The notes under the pieces: model-generated
The model's input: the letters and a program-made list of their open reading frames with translations, nothing else
Databases searched by the model: none
What the model was told of the DNA's origin: nothing
Program-made: the position numbers and the translations under genes
Shown here: piece by piece, positions 9,185 to 17,707 of the stretch
How positions within the stretch are numbered: the stretch's first letter is position 1
Layout: each line of letters opens with the position of its first letter
NCBI GenBank assembly: GCA_045563055.1
Contig: JBJKUR010000008.1
Location: 62,001 to 126,000, forward strand
Source: Methylaequor sp045563055
Lineage (GTDB): Bacteria; Pseudomonadota; Alphaproteobacteria; Methylaequorales; Methylaequoraceae
Direction of reading: 5' to 3'
Length of the DNA: 64,000 nt

Positions 9185-9826
9185 TTAGTCAATAATATTT
9201 TTTATAAGATAGAATCCTTCTGCATAATGAAAGCCTCCTTGGGCTCCTCTAATTGTAGCAAGCGATTTAATTGATTCTAGACTTCTGGGGAAAGGGTGCG
9301 ATTTAAATTCATTTTTATATATTTGTATAATTTTACATTTTTTTTTAAACTCATTGCTAATGTTAACAAAAGTATTAGGTTGAAAAATATTTTTTTCTAA
9401 AGAATAATTATAATTGGTTTCTGATAAAGTTTCGTATACGTAAACTTTTTTTATAAAATCATATCTAAATGATTTCAAAAATGTTTGAAAACAAGCAAAT
9501 ACAATTCGATGATCTGAATGCGCATCACCAGAAAAGGGTAGAAAAATAACTTCGGGTTTAATCTTAATTATATAATTTTTAATTTTATTAATGATTTGTG
9601 AAAGTCCAATTTGATCAAGAGAAGAAGGCAAGAAGTTGGCGTTATAATATGAGTTAAAATCATAAAAATTGTTTACTTTTTTTATATTTTCTTGACTATC
9701 AGTTGAAGAAGTAATGATAAGCCAGTGAGTTTTATTGGCATTTTTTTTAAACTTTATAATTGTCCCACCGCAGCCCAGTGACTCATCATCTAAATGTGGG
9801 GCAACAAATAAAATTGATCTACTCAT
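9185..9826 (-). CDS. PIG-L family N-deacetylase
   Basis: A 213-aa LmbE/PIG-L-type zinc hydrolase. The metal-binding motif PHLDDE lies near residue 10 and the second motif, AHSDHR, near 103. Family members remove N-acetyl groups from amino sugars and their nucleotide conjugates. Its start overlaps the preceding formyltransferase gene by 4 bp (ATGA), so the two are translationally coupled. I infer that it frees an amine for formylation or amidination. The exact substrate is not visible. Confidence 0.85.
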   Translation of the reverse strand: MSRSILFVAPHLDDESLGCGGTIIKFKKNANKTHWLIITSSTDSQENIKKVNNFYDFNSYYNANFLPSSLDQIGLSQIINKIKNYIIKIKPEVIFLPFSGDAHSDHRIVFACFQTFLKSFRYDFIKKVYVYETLSETNYNYSLEKNIFQPNTFVNISNEFKKKCKIIQIYKNEFKSHPFPRSLESIKSLATIRGAQGGFHYAEGFYLIKNIID

Positions 9827-10719
9827 AATAAATATTCACCTTTTTTGGGCATTCTTTTTAAATTATGCTTAGTAATTATAATAGACTTATCACTACATTT
9901 CACATGAATATTTTTATTTATTACAGACAACACTTTTCCTGGTTCAGTATTTTGCGGAGAAAAGTTACTAATCTTTACCATCCAAACTTTGAATTCATTT
10001 CCATTGTAATAAATACTTGCACCAGGAAATGGTTTTACCAAAGCGCGAACTAGATTAGAAATTGGTTCTGCGTTCATACGCCAGTCAATAACTCCATCGG
10101 AAAAGTATCTTTTTCTTAATTTATTAGCTAAAAGATTATTCTGCTTCTTTCTTTTTAATTTTCCTTTTAGTATATCAAAGAAGATTTCTTGAATTTGTTT
10201 TACTATTTTTTTTTCTAGTTTTTTTTTAAGTGAATTTATAGTGTCAATTTTTGCTATATTTATATGAGATTTATTAATTATATCACCACTATCCACGTTC
10301 TTATTAAGCTCAAAGAAAGTTGATGCAGTCTTCGTTAGACCAAGAACTAGAGACCATATTAGAGGGTGTCTTCCTCTATTCTTTGGTAGGTCTGAGGGAT
10401 GATAGCCAATTGAATAAAATATTGGTAAACTCAAGATACTAGAATTAATTACATGTGACCAACCAACACACAATATTACTTCAGATCTCTTTTCTTTGAC
10501 CCAATCAAATAATTGTTTGGACTTATTTGGTTCAAAGAAAAAAGTATCTAATTTCTTTTTTTTACAAAAAGTCTCTAGAGGAAAGAAGTCGCTATTTATA
10601 GGCGAGGTCTTTTTGGTAACCACACCTACAACTTCAACATGCTTGATTCTTGTTAAGCTCATAAGAGCCGTGTAACTGAGATCAATACATCCAAAAAAAA
10701 TTACTTTAATTTTTTTCAT
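9823..10719 (-). CDS. Formyltransferase-family protein with C-terminal domain, GYHPS type
   Basis: A 298-aa formyltransferase-like protein. The core motif reads SIGYHPSDLPKNRGRHP, so the usual catalytic Asn two residues before His is Gly, while His and the later Asp (NVDSGDII) are kept. A C-terminal Fmt_C-like domain (DGVIDWRMNAEPISNLVRAL) starts near residue 208. It overlaps the upstream legG by 14 bp and the downstream PIG-L gene by 4 bp. By context it acts on a leg-pathway sugar, perhaps in place of the missing N-acetyltransferase (inference). Confidence 0.75.
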   Translation of the reverse strand: MKKIKVIFFGCIDLSYTALMSLTRIKHVEVVGVVTKKTSPINSDFFPLETFCKKKKLDTFFFEPNKSKQLFDWVKEKRSEVILCVGWSHVINSSILSLPIFYSIGYHPSDLPKNRGRHPLIWSLVLGLTKTASTFFELNKNVDSGDIINKSHINIAKIDTINSLKKKLEKKIVKQIQEIFFDILKGKLKRKKQNNLLANKLRKRYFSDGVIDWRMNAEPISNLVRALVKPFPGASIYYNGNEFKVWMVKISNFSPQNTEPGKVLSVINKNIHVKCSDKSIIITKHNLKRMPKKGEYLL

Positions 10720-11863
10720 AAAATTTTTTTAACAGTAGTTTTTTCATATCGGTATTCAATATCACATCAGAAATCTTATCTGATACATCCGTATATTTCT
10801 TCAACAGTTTATTGGATTCAGCTTTCACCTTTACTTTAAATTTTTTATTTGATGCTATTTCAATAGATTTATAGATATTATCAATTTTAAAATCACAATT
10901 AATAACTGACTTTTTTCTCTCTCTTCCTTTCTGCCTTTCACCAAGGTTTATTGATGGAACTCCAATAAGTGGTGCTTCAATTACTCCACTTGACGAGTTT
11001 CCAAGTACAAGATTAGAAATTTTCATTAATGATAAATAGTTTATTCGTCCAAGTGAATCGAAGTGAAAACAGGAGTCGTTTAATTTTACAAAATCTTTTA
11101 TGATTCTGTGTATAATTGAACGATTTATATCGGCATTTACTCCAGTAAAAATTTTTGAACATTTGAATTCTTTTAGGACAGATAAGAAGTTTAAAAGATT
11201 CCTTTCATCATTTTCAAGTAATGTTTCGGGATGAAAGGTTATTAAAAAAACCTTACTCTCAAGATTAATATTTAATTTTAATTGCAAAGTTTTTTTGTTT
11301 AACAGCATAGATCTCTTAATATTATCAATACATGGTGGACCAAAATTGAAAACATTTTTGGGACTCTCACCCATTTTTATAACGCGTTTCTTATAGACTT
11401 CACTTGTAGTAAAATGCAAATGAGACATTTTTGTAATTGAATGCCTAATTGCGTCATCCATAAGCGAGTAGGTTGATTCACCACCATGTAAATGAGAGAT
11501 TGGCAATTTATTAATCATAGCAGCTTGAACTACACCAAATATTTCATACCTGTCTCCCAAAACTATAAGTGAATCGAATTTATTCTTAATAAAAAAAATT
11601 GAAAACTTCTGAATGGCATTTTGAATTGTTTTGGAAATGCCTGTTATATTATCATTGCTACTCAAAATGTTAATTTTATGAAGATTTTTGATTTTTATGG
11701 GATTAATCTCGTTGATAGTGTTTCCGAATTTATCTGATAAATGACTGCCTGTAACTACAAGATGTAAATCTACTTCAGGAGCGTTTTCAAGTTTTTTGAT
11801 TGTCCAATATAACAGACCATATTCTGCACGCGATCCTGTAACAATACAAATTTTTTTCATCAT
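10706..11863 (-). CDS. legG: UDP/GDP-N-acetylglucosamine 2-epimerase, hydrolysing (NeuC/LegG family)
   Basis: A 385-aa GT-B-fold epimerase. The N-terminal VTGSRAEYGLL is diagnostic of the hydrolysing NeuC/LegG branch, and LHGGE, GDRYEIFG and GNSSSGVIEAP with NLGERQKGR in the C-terminal half complete the active site. It releases the nucleotide and makes the 2-epimer of the diamino sugar that NeuB/LegI condenses. It overlaps legC by 4 bp. LegG is preferred over NeuC because LegB and LegC precede it. Confidence 0.9.
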   Translation of the reverse strand: MMKKICIVTGSRAEYGLLYWTIKKLENAPEVDLHLVVTGSHLSDKFGNTINEINPIKIKNLHKINILSSNDNITGISKTIQNAIQKFSIFFIKNKFDSLIVLGDRYEIFGVVQAAMINKLPISHLHGGESTYSLMDDAIRHSITKMSHLHFTTSEVYKKRVIKMGESPKNVFNFGPPCIDNIKRSMLLNKKTLQLKLNINLESKVFLITFHPETLLENDERNLLNFLSVLKEFKCSKIFTGVNADINRSIIHRIIKDFVKLNDSCFHFDSLGRINYLSLMKISNLVLGNSSSGVIEAPLIGVPSINLGERQKGRERKKSVINCDFKIDNIYKSIEIASNKKFKVKVKAESNKLLKKYTDVSDKISDVILNTDMKKLLLKKFYEKN

Positions 11864-13029
11864 TTAATCAAATAAGGACTACTGGGAAAACAAATTAAAT
11901 TATTGAATATATGATTAGTATTTCTCATTGACGTTCTCTGATAATTCTTGAAGTATTTTAAACTATGAAGTGGAACCCATATTGATTGTAAAGCAATGCC
12001 TTTTTTTTTTGCTTGTTTTATAAGTTTTTCTTTATCTATACTTTTTGATAAACATGCTGCAATTATCCAATAATTACTTACAGTATTATTTCTTTCTTTA
12101 AAGAACTTCAATTCTGATAAATCTTCAAAAATTTTAAAATATTTACTTGCTAGTTTCCTTTTGTTCTTAAGAAAACTATTAATTTTTTTGAATTGAGCAA
12201 GGCCAAGAGATGCATTTAAACCTGGCATTTTATAATTAAAACCAAGTTTACTATGAATTGTAATTCCTTTTTTCTTTTCCTTTGAAACGTTTATCATTAA
12301 GTTTGCTTCATTAGAATGATTTTTATGATTAGTCATTATTGCTCCGCCACCAGCAGTTGTAATAATTTTATTTCCATTAAAACTTAAAGCTGAAATATCA
12401 CCAAATGAACCAACGTGTTTGTTATTATAAAATGTGCCTAGGCACTCTGTGGCGTCCTCTATTAATCTTAGATTATATTTTTTACAAATAGAACAAAGCT
12501 CTTCAATATTATTTGGCATGCCGTAAATATGCGTGGCTATTAATGCTTTAATTTTTTTTTTGGTCTCTTTATTATATAGATTGTTGTTTTTATAAAAAGT
12601 ATTCTTTTTTAAAAAAACATTGAGATTGTCTGGGCATATACCTAAACTATCCATTTCACAATCCACGAATATTGGCTTCGCATTGCAATACAAAACTACA
12701 TTTGCTGTTGCAACAAACGTCAAACTTGGAACAATAACTTCATCATCCTTTTGGATTCCCAGTGTTTGAAGACAAATATGCAAGGCACTAGTGCCAGAAT
12801 TCGTTGCATGAACAAATTTTATTTTAGTAAAATTAGAAACTGATTTTTCAAAATCACGTATAAAATCATTATTAACTGTAGAGACAAGGCCGCTCTTCAA
12901 ACATTTTTGAATATACTCTACTTCAGAATTATCAAAAAAAGGTTCATGAATAGATTCAGCCCTTTTTTTATTTTGCAAAAAGTTAAGCCTATTTAATATT
13001 TCTCCATGGATATTATTAGATTTACTCAT
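11860..13029 (-). CDS. legC: LegC-type PLP sugar aminotransferase
   Basis: A 389-aa DegT/DnrJ/EryC1-family aminotransferase. The start (IHEPFFDNSEVEYIQKCLKSG.VST), VHATNSGTSALH and the PLP-lysine region SFNGNKIITTAGGG fit LegC enzymes, which aminate the 4-keto-6-deoxy sugar made by LegB. It lies 2 bp after legB and overlaps legG by 4 bp, in pathway order. The PLP lysine is in the FNGNK segment, where LegC-type proteins have N-K. Confidence 0.88.
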   Translation of the reverse strand: MSKSNNIHGEILNRLNFLQNKKRAESIHEPFFDNSEVEYIQKCLKSGLVSTVNNDFIRDFEKSVSNFTKIKFVHATNSGTSALHICLQTLGIQKDDEVIVPSLTFVATANVVLYCNAKPIFVDCEMDSLGICPDNLNVFLKKNTFYKNNNLYNKETKKKIKALIATHIYGMPNNIEELCSICKKYNLRLIEDATECLGTFYNNKHVGSFGDISALSFNGNKIITTAGGGAIMTNHKNHSNEANLMINVSKEKKKGITIHSKLGFNYKMPGLNASLGLAQFKKINSFLKNKRKLASKYFKIFEDLSELKFFKERNNTVSNYWIIAACLSKSIDKEKLIKQAKKKGIALQSIWVPLHSLKYFKNYQRTSMRNTNHIFNNLICFPSSPYLIK

Positions 13030-13031
13030 AA

Positions 13032-14027
13032 TTAAATTTGATAATCCTTACTTTCCATTCTTATTTTTTCTTTAAACCATTTGATTGTTTTTTTCATGCC
13101 TTCTTCAAATATAATTTTTGGATCACTATTTTTTTTGTATAAACCCATATCTATAGACTTTTGGTTATCGCACAATAAATATTTGACTTCACTTTCTTTA
13201 GGTCTAATTCTTTTTTTTTCCTCTAAAATCTCAACTTCTTTTTTGGTTATTTTCATAACAATCTTAGCAACATCTCCAATACTTATTTTAAAGCCAGAGC
13301 CAATATTAATTATCTGACCTTCTATATTTTTTAGTTCAATAACTTTAGAAATTGATTCAACAGAATCTTCTACATAGTTAAAATCTCTTTCTGGCCATAG
13401 GGAACCCAGTCTAATTTTATTATTTGTGGAAGATAATATTTGATTAATTATACTTGATATCACCGCTCTTTGTGATTGTCTTGGACCAAAAACATTAAAT
13501 GGTCTTAAAATAACTATTGGTGATTTAAAAGAATTGTAAAAACTTAGTGTAAGTTGATCAGAAGCAATTTTTGAAGCCGCATAGGGCGATTGCGCATAAA
13601 GTGGGTGCGTTTCTTTAATAGGAATAGTTTCTGGAGTTCCATAAACCTCGCTGGTTGAGAATTGAATAAATCTTTTAATTTTGAACAAGTTAGAAGCTTT
13701 TAAAAGGTTTAATGTACCTTTTACATTTACATCTAAATAACTTTCCGGTGCGAGGTATGAGTAAGGAATTCCAATTAATGCTGCCAAATTAAAAACTACA
13801 TCACATCCTTTGATGAAATTTTCACATATTGAGTAATCTCTAATATCTCCAAATGTGATATCTAATTTTTTTTTGTTAGAATAATCAATTTCATTTAGCC
13901 AACCCGAAAAATTATTTGAATTATATTTAACAAGTGCTTTAACTCTATAACCTTTTTTTAACAAGTTCTCGGTGAGGTGGGAACCTATAAAGCCAGATGC
14001 TCCGGTAATTCCAATAAAAGGTTTCAT
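13032..14027 (-). CDS. legB: LegB-type NAD-dependent sugar 4,6-dehydratase
   Basis: A 331-aa extended SDR. The Rossmann GASGFIGSH lies at residues 9-17; the catalytic YAASK follows TSEVYGTPE...PLYAQSPYAASK near 148, and the NSNNFSGWL segment near 40 is typical of LegB rather than RmlB. It converts a GlcNAc nucleotide to the 4-keto-6-deoxy form, the first committed step. It heads the minus-strand seven-gene operon. About 65 bp separate it from the divergent amidotransferase set, so that gap holds both promoters. Confidence 0.9.
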   Translation of the reverse strand: MKPFIGITGASGFIGSHLTENLLKKGYRVKALVKYNSNNFSGWLNEIDYSNKKKLDITFGDIRDYSICENFIKGCDVVFNLAALIGIPYSYLAPESYLDVNVKGTLNLLKASNLFKIKRFIQFSTSEVYGTPETIPIKETHPLYAQSPYAASKIASDQLTLSFYNSFKSPIVILRPFNVFGPRQSQRAVISSIINQILSSTNNKIRLGSLWPERDFNYVEDSVESISKVIELKNIEGQIINIGSGFKISIGDVAKIVMKITKKEVEILEEKKRIRPKESEVKYLLCDNQKSIDMGLYKKNSDPKIIFEEGMKKTIKWFKEKIRMESKDYQI

Positions 14028-14092
14028 TGTCAGTAGCTTTAATTAATTATTAAAAAACATTTTAAATGTTAATGCAAATGTAATATATACTA

Positions 14093-15382
14093 TTGATAAA
14101 AATAATAAACTCAGAAGTTTCAATATTGCAAAATAATTCACCACATGAAAGCTTAGGTTTACCAAAACAAGTCCTCTATTGTAAAAAATGTGTAATATCA
14201 AATCAAAGACCTAATTCAGCCATCGAGTATAAAAATAAAGTTAACTCCAAAAAAACGACAATTAATTTTGATTCAGATGGTGTGTGTGATGCATGCAACT
14301 TTGCTTTACAAAAAAAAAAAATTGATTGGAACGAAAGAGAAAAAGAACTTTTAGATTTATGCAATCAATATAGAAGGTCTGATGGAAAGTATGATTGCCT
14401 CGTTCCTGGTTCTGGAGGTAAAGATAGTTTCTTTACTTCGTATCTCTTAAAATATAAATATAAAATGAATCCTTTAACAGTTACATGGGCACCACACATG
14501 TATACTAAATGGGGTTGGAGTAATTTTCAGAAATGGATTCATAGTGGTTTTGATAATATTCTAGTTACACCTAATGGGAAAGTACACAGACTTCTAACTA
14601 GGTTGGCATTGGAAAATCTGCTTCATCCATTCCAACCTTTCATGCTTGGACAAAAAAATATAGCACCAAAAATTGCCTTAAATAATGATATTAAATTAAT
14701 TTTTTATGGTGAGAATGAGGCTGAGTATGGGAACCCCATTCAGAATAATAAATCAGCGGAGTTTAGAAAAGATTTTTTCAGTTCAGATGATTTATCTTCA
14801 ATTTTTCTATCTGGAGAAAGTATAGAAAATTTGAAAAAAAACTATAAATTTTCAGATTTTGACCTACAACCATACATACCTGAGTCTAAAGCGCTGGTAG
14901 AAGAAAAAAAAATTAATTACAAATATCTAGGTTATTTTGTCAAATGGCATCCTCAAGAATGTTATTACTTTGCTGTTGAAAATGGCGGATTTGAAGCCTC
15001 ACCCGAAAGAACATGTGGAACCTATAGCAAATATAATAGTATTGATGATAAACTTGATGATCTTCATTATTTCACTCTTTTTATAAAATTTGGAATAGGG
15101 AGAGCTACCTATGATTGTTCACAAGAGATAAGGAACGAAGAAATAACAAGGGATGAGGGGGTTTCACTTGTAAAACAATATGATGGCGAATATCCTGAAA
15201 GGTTCATGAACGAAATAATCAACTATCTAGACGTTTCAGACCTTGCAAAATATTTTGATGTTAAAAAAATTCCTTTGATGACAAGAAAGTATCTAGATGA
15301 ACTCTGCGATAAATTCAGGTCACCACATATTTGGCATAAAGTTCAAAATAAATGGATTCTTAATAAAACTGTATGGAAATAA
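14093..15382 (+). CDS. N-acetyl sugar amidotransferase (PseA/WbpG/PtmG type)
   Basis: A 429-aa ATP-dependent amidotransferase. The N-terminal CKKCV...RP and CDACNF motifs form a Cys4 zinc-type site, and PGSGGKDSFF near residue 105 is the PP-loop that binds ATP. GENEAEYG and CGTYSKY are typical of the PseA/WbpG group, which turns an acetamido sugar into an acetamidino sugar with ammonia from HisH/HisF partners. The start is TTG at 14093 or TTG at 14126; no in-frame ATG exists near the conserved start. It is divergent from legB and followed by its HisF/HisH partners. Confidence 0.88.
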   Translation: MIKIINSEVSILQNNSPHESLGLPKQVLYCKKCVISNQRPNSAIEYKNKVNSKKTTINFDSDGVCDACNFALQKKKIDWNEREKELLDLCNQYRRSDGKYDCLVPGSGGKDSFFTSYLLKYKYKMNPLTVTWAPHMYTKWGWSNFQKWIHSGFDNILVTPNGKVHRLLTRLALENLLHPFQPFMLGQKNIAPKIALNNDIKLIFYGENEAEYGNPIQNNKSAEFRKDFFSSDDLSSIFLSGESIENLKKNYKFSDFDLQPYIPESKALVEEKKINYKYLGYFVKWHPQECYYFAVENGGFEASPERTCGTYSKYNSIDDKLDDLHYFTLFIKFGIGRATYDCSQEIRNEEITRDEGVSLVKQYDGEYPERFMNEIINYLDVSDLAKYFDVKKIPLMTRKYLDELCDKFRSPHIWHKVQNKWILNKTVWK

Positions 15383-15383
15383 A

Positions 15384-16142
15384 TTGAAAAATCTAAGAAT
15401 TATTGCAAGATTAGATATCAAAGGTCAAAATTTGATAAAAGGGATTCAGCTAGAGGGTCTAAGAAAACTTGGAAATCCTTTTGACTACGCCAAAAAGTAT
15501 TTTGACTCAGGGATTGATGAAATAATTTATCTTGATACAGTAGCTAGTCTTTATCAGAGAGACTCGTTGATGAATATCATCAAAGATACAACTAATAATA
15601 TTTTCATACCCTTTACAGTCTGTGGCGGCATAAGAAGTGAAAACGATGTTGAAAAAATTTTATATAGTGGGGCCGATAAAATAGGTATTAACTCTGCAGC
15701 AATCAAAGAACCAGATATTCTAAATAAAGTGGCAAAAAAGTTTGGGTCGCAATGCGTGACTTTATCTATTGAAGCAAAAAGAAATGAAATCGGTTGGGAA
15801 GCACTCTTTAATTCTGGAAGAGAAAAAAGTGGTCTTGACGTCCTAGAATGGATAAGAAAAGCAGAAGACCTGGGTGCTGGAGAGATTTTATTAACTTCTG
15901 TCGATAAAGATGGGGCAAGAAAAGGATTTGACTTAGATCTTGCAGAGGAGACATCGAATATTACTAAGATTCCAATTATTTTATCAGGAGGTTTAGGGAA
16001 TATAAAACATTTAAAAAAGTTATTTGAAAGGGCTGACCCCGATGCGATAGCAATTGCAAGTGCTTTTCATTATGATGATTTATCGATAGATCAAGTTAAA
16101 AAGTTCTGTATAAATTCAAATAAAAATATTAGAAATATATGA
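15384..16142 (+). CDS. hisF: HisF-like amidotransferase subunit for sugar amidination
   Basis: A HisF-fold (beta/alpha)8 protein. I place the start at the TTG at 15384, two bases after the upstream stop, giving MKNLRIIARLDIKG and 252 aa, the normal HisF length; the earlier ATG at 15297 would add an unrelated overlapping tail. It shows FTVCGGIR, ADKIGINS and LLTSVDKDGARKG, and LSGGLG near the C-terminus. With no his operon around and PseA-like and HisH-like genes on either side, it should channel ammonia for sugar amidination, not histidine synthesis. Confidence 0.85.
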   Translation: MKNLRIIARLDIKGQNLIKGIQLEGLRKLGNPFDYAKKYFDSGIDEIIYLDTVASLYQRDSLMNIIKDTTNNIFIPFTVCGGIRSENDVEKILYSGADKIGINSAAIKEPDILNKVAKKFGSQCVTLSIEAKRNEIGWEALFNSGREKSGLDVLEWIRKAEDLGAGEILLTSVDKDGARKGFDLDLAEETSNITKIPIILSGGLGNIKHLKKLFERADPDAIAIASAFHYDDLSIDQVKKFCINSNKNIRNI

Positions 16143-16801
16143 AACCAAAATTAGTAATAATAGACTACGGAATTGGTAACTTAAAAAGTTTAGAACAAGT
16201 TATAAAATATTTTGGAATAACTCCAATTAGAACAAAAGAAGAAAATATTATTATGGATGCAAGTCATGTCATTTTACCTGGAGTTGGAGCTTTCGGCCAT
16301 TGTGTAGACAAATTACATAAACTTCAATTAATTAAAACAATTAAAGATTACATCAATTCTGAAAAATATTTCTTAGGAATATGTGTCGGAATGCAACTTT
16401 TATTTTCAAGGAGCTTTGAGTTTGGAGAAAACAACGGATTAAATATTATAAAAGGCGATGTTATCAAAATTAACTCTGATAAATTTAAAAATGAGATCAA
16501 GTTACCTCATATTGGTTGGAACAAAGTTTTTCATCCATTAAAAAATGAAGTTTGGAATAATTCTATTTTCAAAGATTTTGACAATGATTTCTACCAATAT
16601 TTTGTTCATTCCTTCTATCCAGATGTTGAAGATAAGCATAATATTATTGGTTATATAAATTATTATGATCAAGTTTTGCCAGTGGCTATAAAAAAAAAAA
16701 ACGTGTACGGTTTTCAATTCCATCCAGAAAAAAGTGGAAGACATGGTTTAAAAATTTTAGAAAATTTCTTGCAATTAGATACCGATAGAATAAAAACTTA
16801 A
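16139..16801 (+). CDS. hisH: HisH-like glutaminase subunit for sugar amidination
   Basis: A 220-aa class I glutamine amidotransferase. IDYGIGNLKS opens the protein, the nucleophile lies in GICVGMQLLF near residue 82, and the His-Glu pair is in FQFHPEKSG near 195. It overlaps the HisF-like gene by 4 bp (ATGA). It hydrolyses glutamine and passes ammonia through HisF to the PseA-type enzyme. The grouping matches the WbpG-HisH2-HisF2 arrangement of O-antigen loci. Confidence 0.88.
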   Translation: MKPKLVIIDYGIGNLKSLEQVIKYFGITPIRTKEENIIMDASHVILPGVGAFGHCVDKLHKLQLIKTIKDYINSEKYFLGICVGMQLLFSRSFEFGENNGLNIIKGDVIKINSDKFKNEIKLPHIGWNKVFHPLKNEVWNNSIFKDFDNDFYQYFVHSFYPDVEDKHNIIGYINYYDQVLPVAIKKKNVYGFQFHPEKSGRHGLKILENFLQLDTDRIKT

Positions 16802-16897
16802 CCATAGTGCGATGATGATTTGAGTGAATAAACTAAAAAAAAAAATTGAGAAAAAACCCTTAGCATGAATATAAGTTTATCAATCCATCAAAGAAAA

Positions 16898-17584
16898 CTA
16901 TGTTTTTTCAACTACATAAAAGTTTGTTCCTGATTTCTTAAGTATTTTGATTTGAAAAAATTCGTTAAAGTTCAAAAGAAAAAAAGGAAAATAAGAAATA
17001 TTTTTCCGTATAAAACTATATAATCTATTCTCAGCACCCTCCATAGATTTCAAACGTGTGTGGAAATCATAATTCTCTTTAAATATGATCTTGAATTTGT
17101 TGAAATTTTTATATTTTTGTAATTCATCAATCTCTATCGGCATATTAAAGAGAAATCTACCTCCTTTGTTTAAAATATTATGAATGTTAAGAAAAATTTT
17201 ATCTAAATCTTGAATATTTCGAGCTGCACCAAGGACCCTTAAAGTTATAACATTGTCAAATTTTTTTTTATGTTTAATGCTCTCAAGAAAACTGATTTTA
17301 AATCTAGGACTGATTTCCGGGTTTCTTTGTTTTGCTAATTTTATATACTCTTTACAAATATCATAACCCCAAACTTCATGAGTATTTAAGAAGTTTTTAT
17401 AGATTCGCCCGGTTCCTATTGGAAAATCAAGGATTGTGCCCTTCTTAACGAATTTTTGTAGAAACCTTAAATCTAACTTCAATCTAAATTCTTCCAACTT
17501 ATTTTCGAGTGAGTTTGAATTCTGTATTGCTTCGTGTTCACTTAAATTTTTAAAATGAATTGAGTATTCAGAAAGTTTAATCAT
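16898..17584 (-). CDS. Class I SAM-dependent methyltransferase
   Basis: A 228-aa protein with a Rossmann methyltransferase core: TILDFPIGTGRIY (motif I, with Pro and Ile in place of the usual Gly-x-Gly start), then VWGYDIC, then FDNVITLRVL and the GGRFLFNMP strand. It has no signal peptide. It converges with hisH and stands alone on the minus strand within the glycan island. A sugar or lipid methyl acceptor is likely by context only. Confidence 0.7.
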   Translation of the reverse strand: MIKLSEYSIHFKNLSEHEAIQNSNSLENKLEEFRLKLDLRFLQKFVKKGTILDFPIGTGRIYKNFLNTHEVWGYDICKEYIKLAKQRNPEISPRFKISFLESIKHKKKFDNVITLRVLGAARNIQDLDKIFLNIHNILNKGGRFLFNMPIEIDELQKYKNFNKFKIIFKENYDFHTRLKSMEGAENRLYSFIRKNISYFPFFLLNFNEFFQIKILKKSGTNFYVVEKT

Positions 17585-17707
17585 AGTTATTTCTAAACCA
17601 ATTTTAGTTTTAAATGAATAGTTTTTATTTATAAAGTTTGGTAATTAGTTACCTATATAAATTATTACTATCCTTTTTTTCAATATAATTATATAAGAGA
17701 TCACATT

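Noticed and set aside
15297..15383. Upstream extension of the HisF-like ORF
   Set aside because: The extra residues lie over pseA-like coding sequence and are not HisF-like; a TTG start just after the stop gives the normal length.
15384..16801. Histidine biosynthesis genes hisF and hisH
   Set aside because: They lie within a nonulosonic acid locus directly after a PseA-type amidotransferase, with no other his genes, so a sugar amidination role is more likely.
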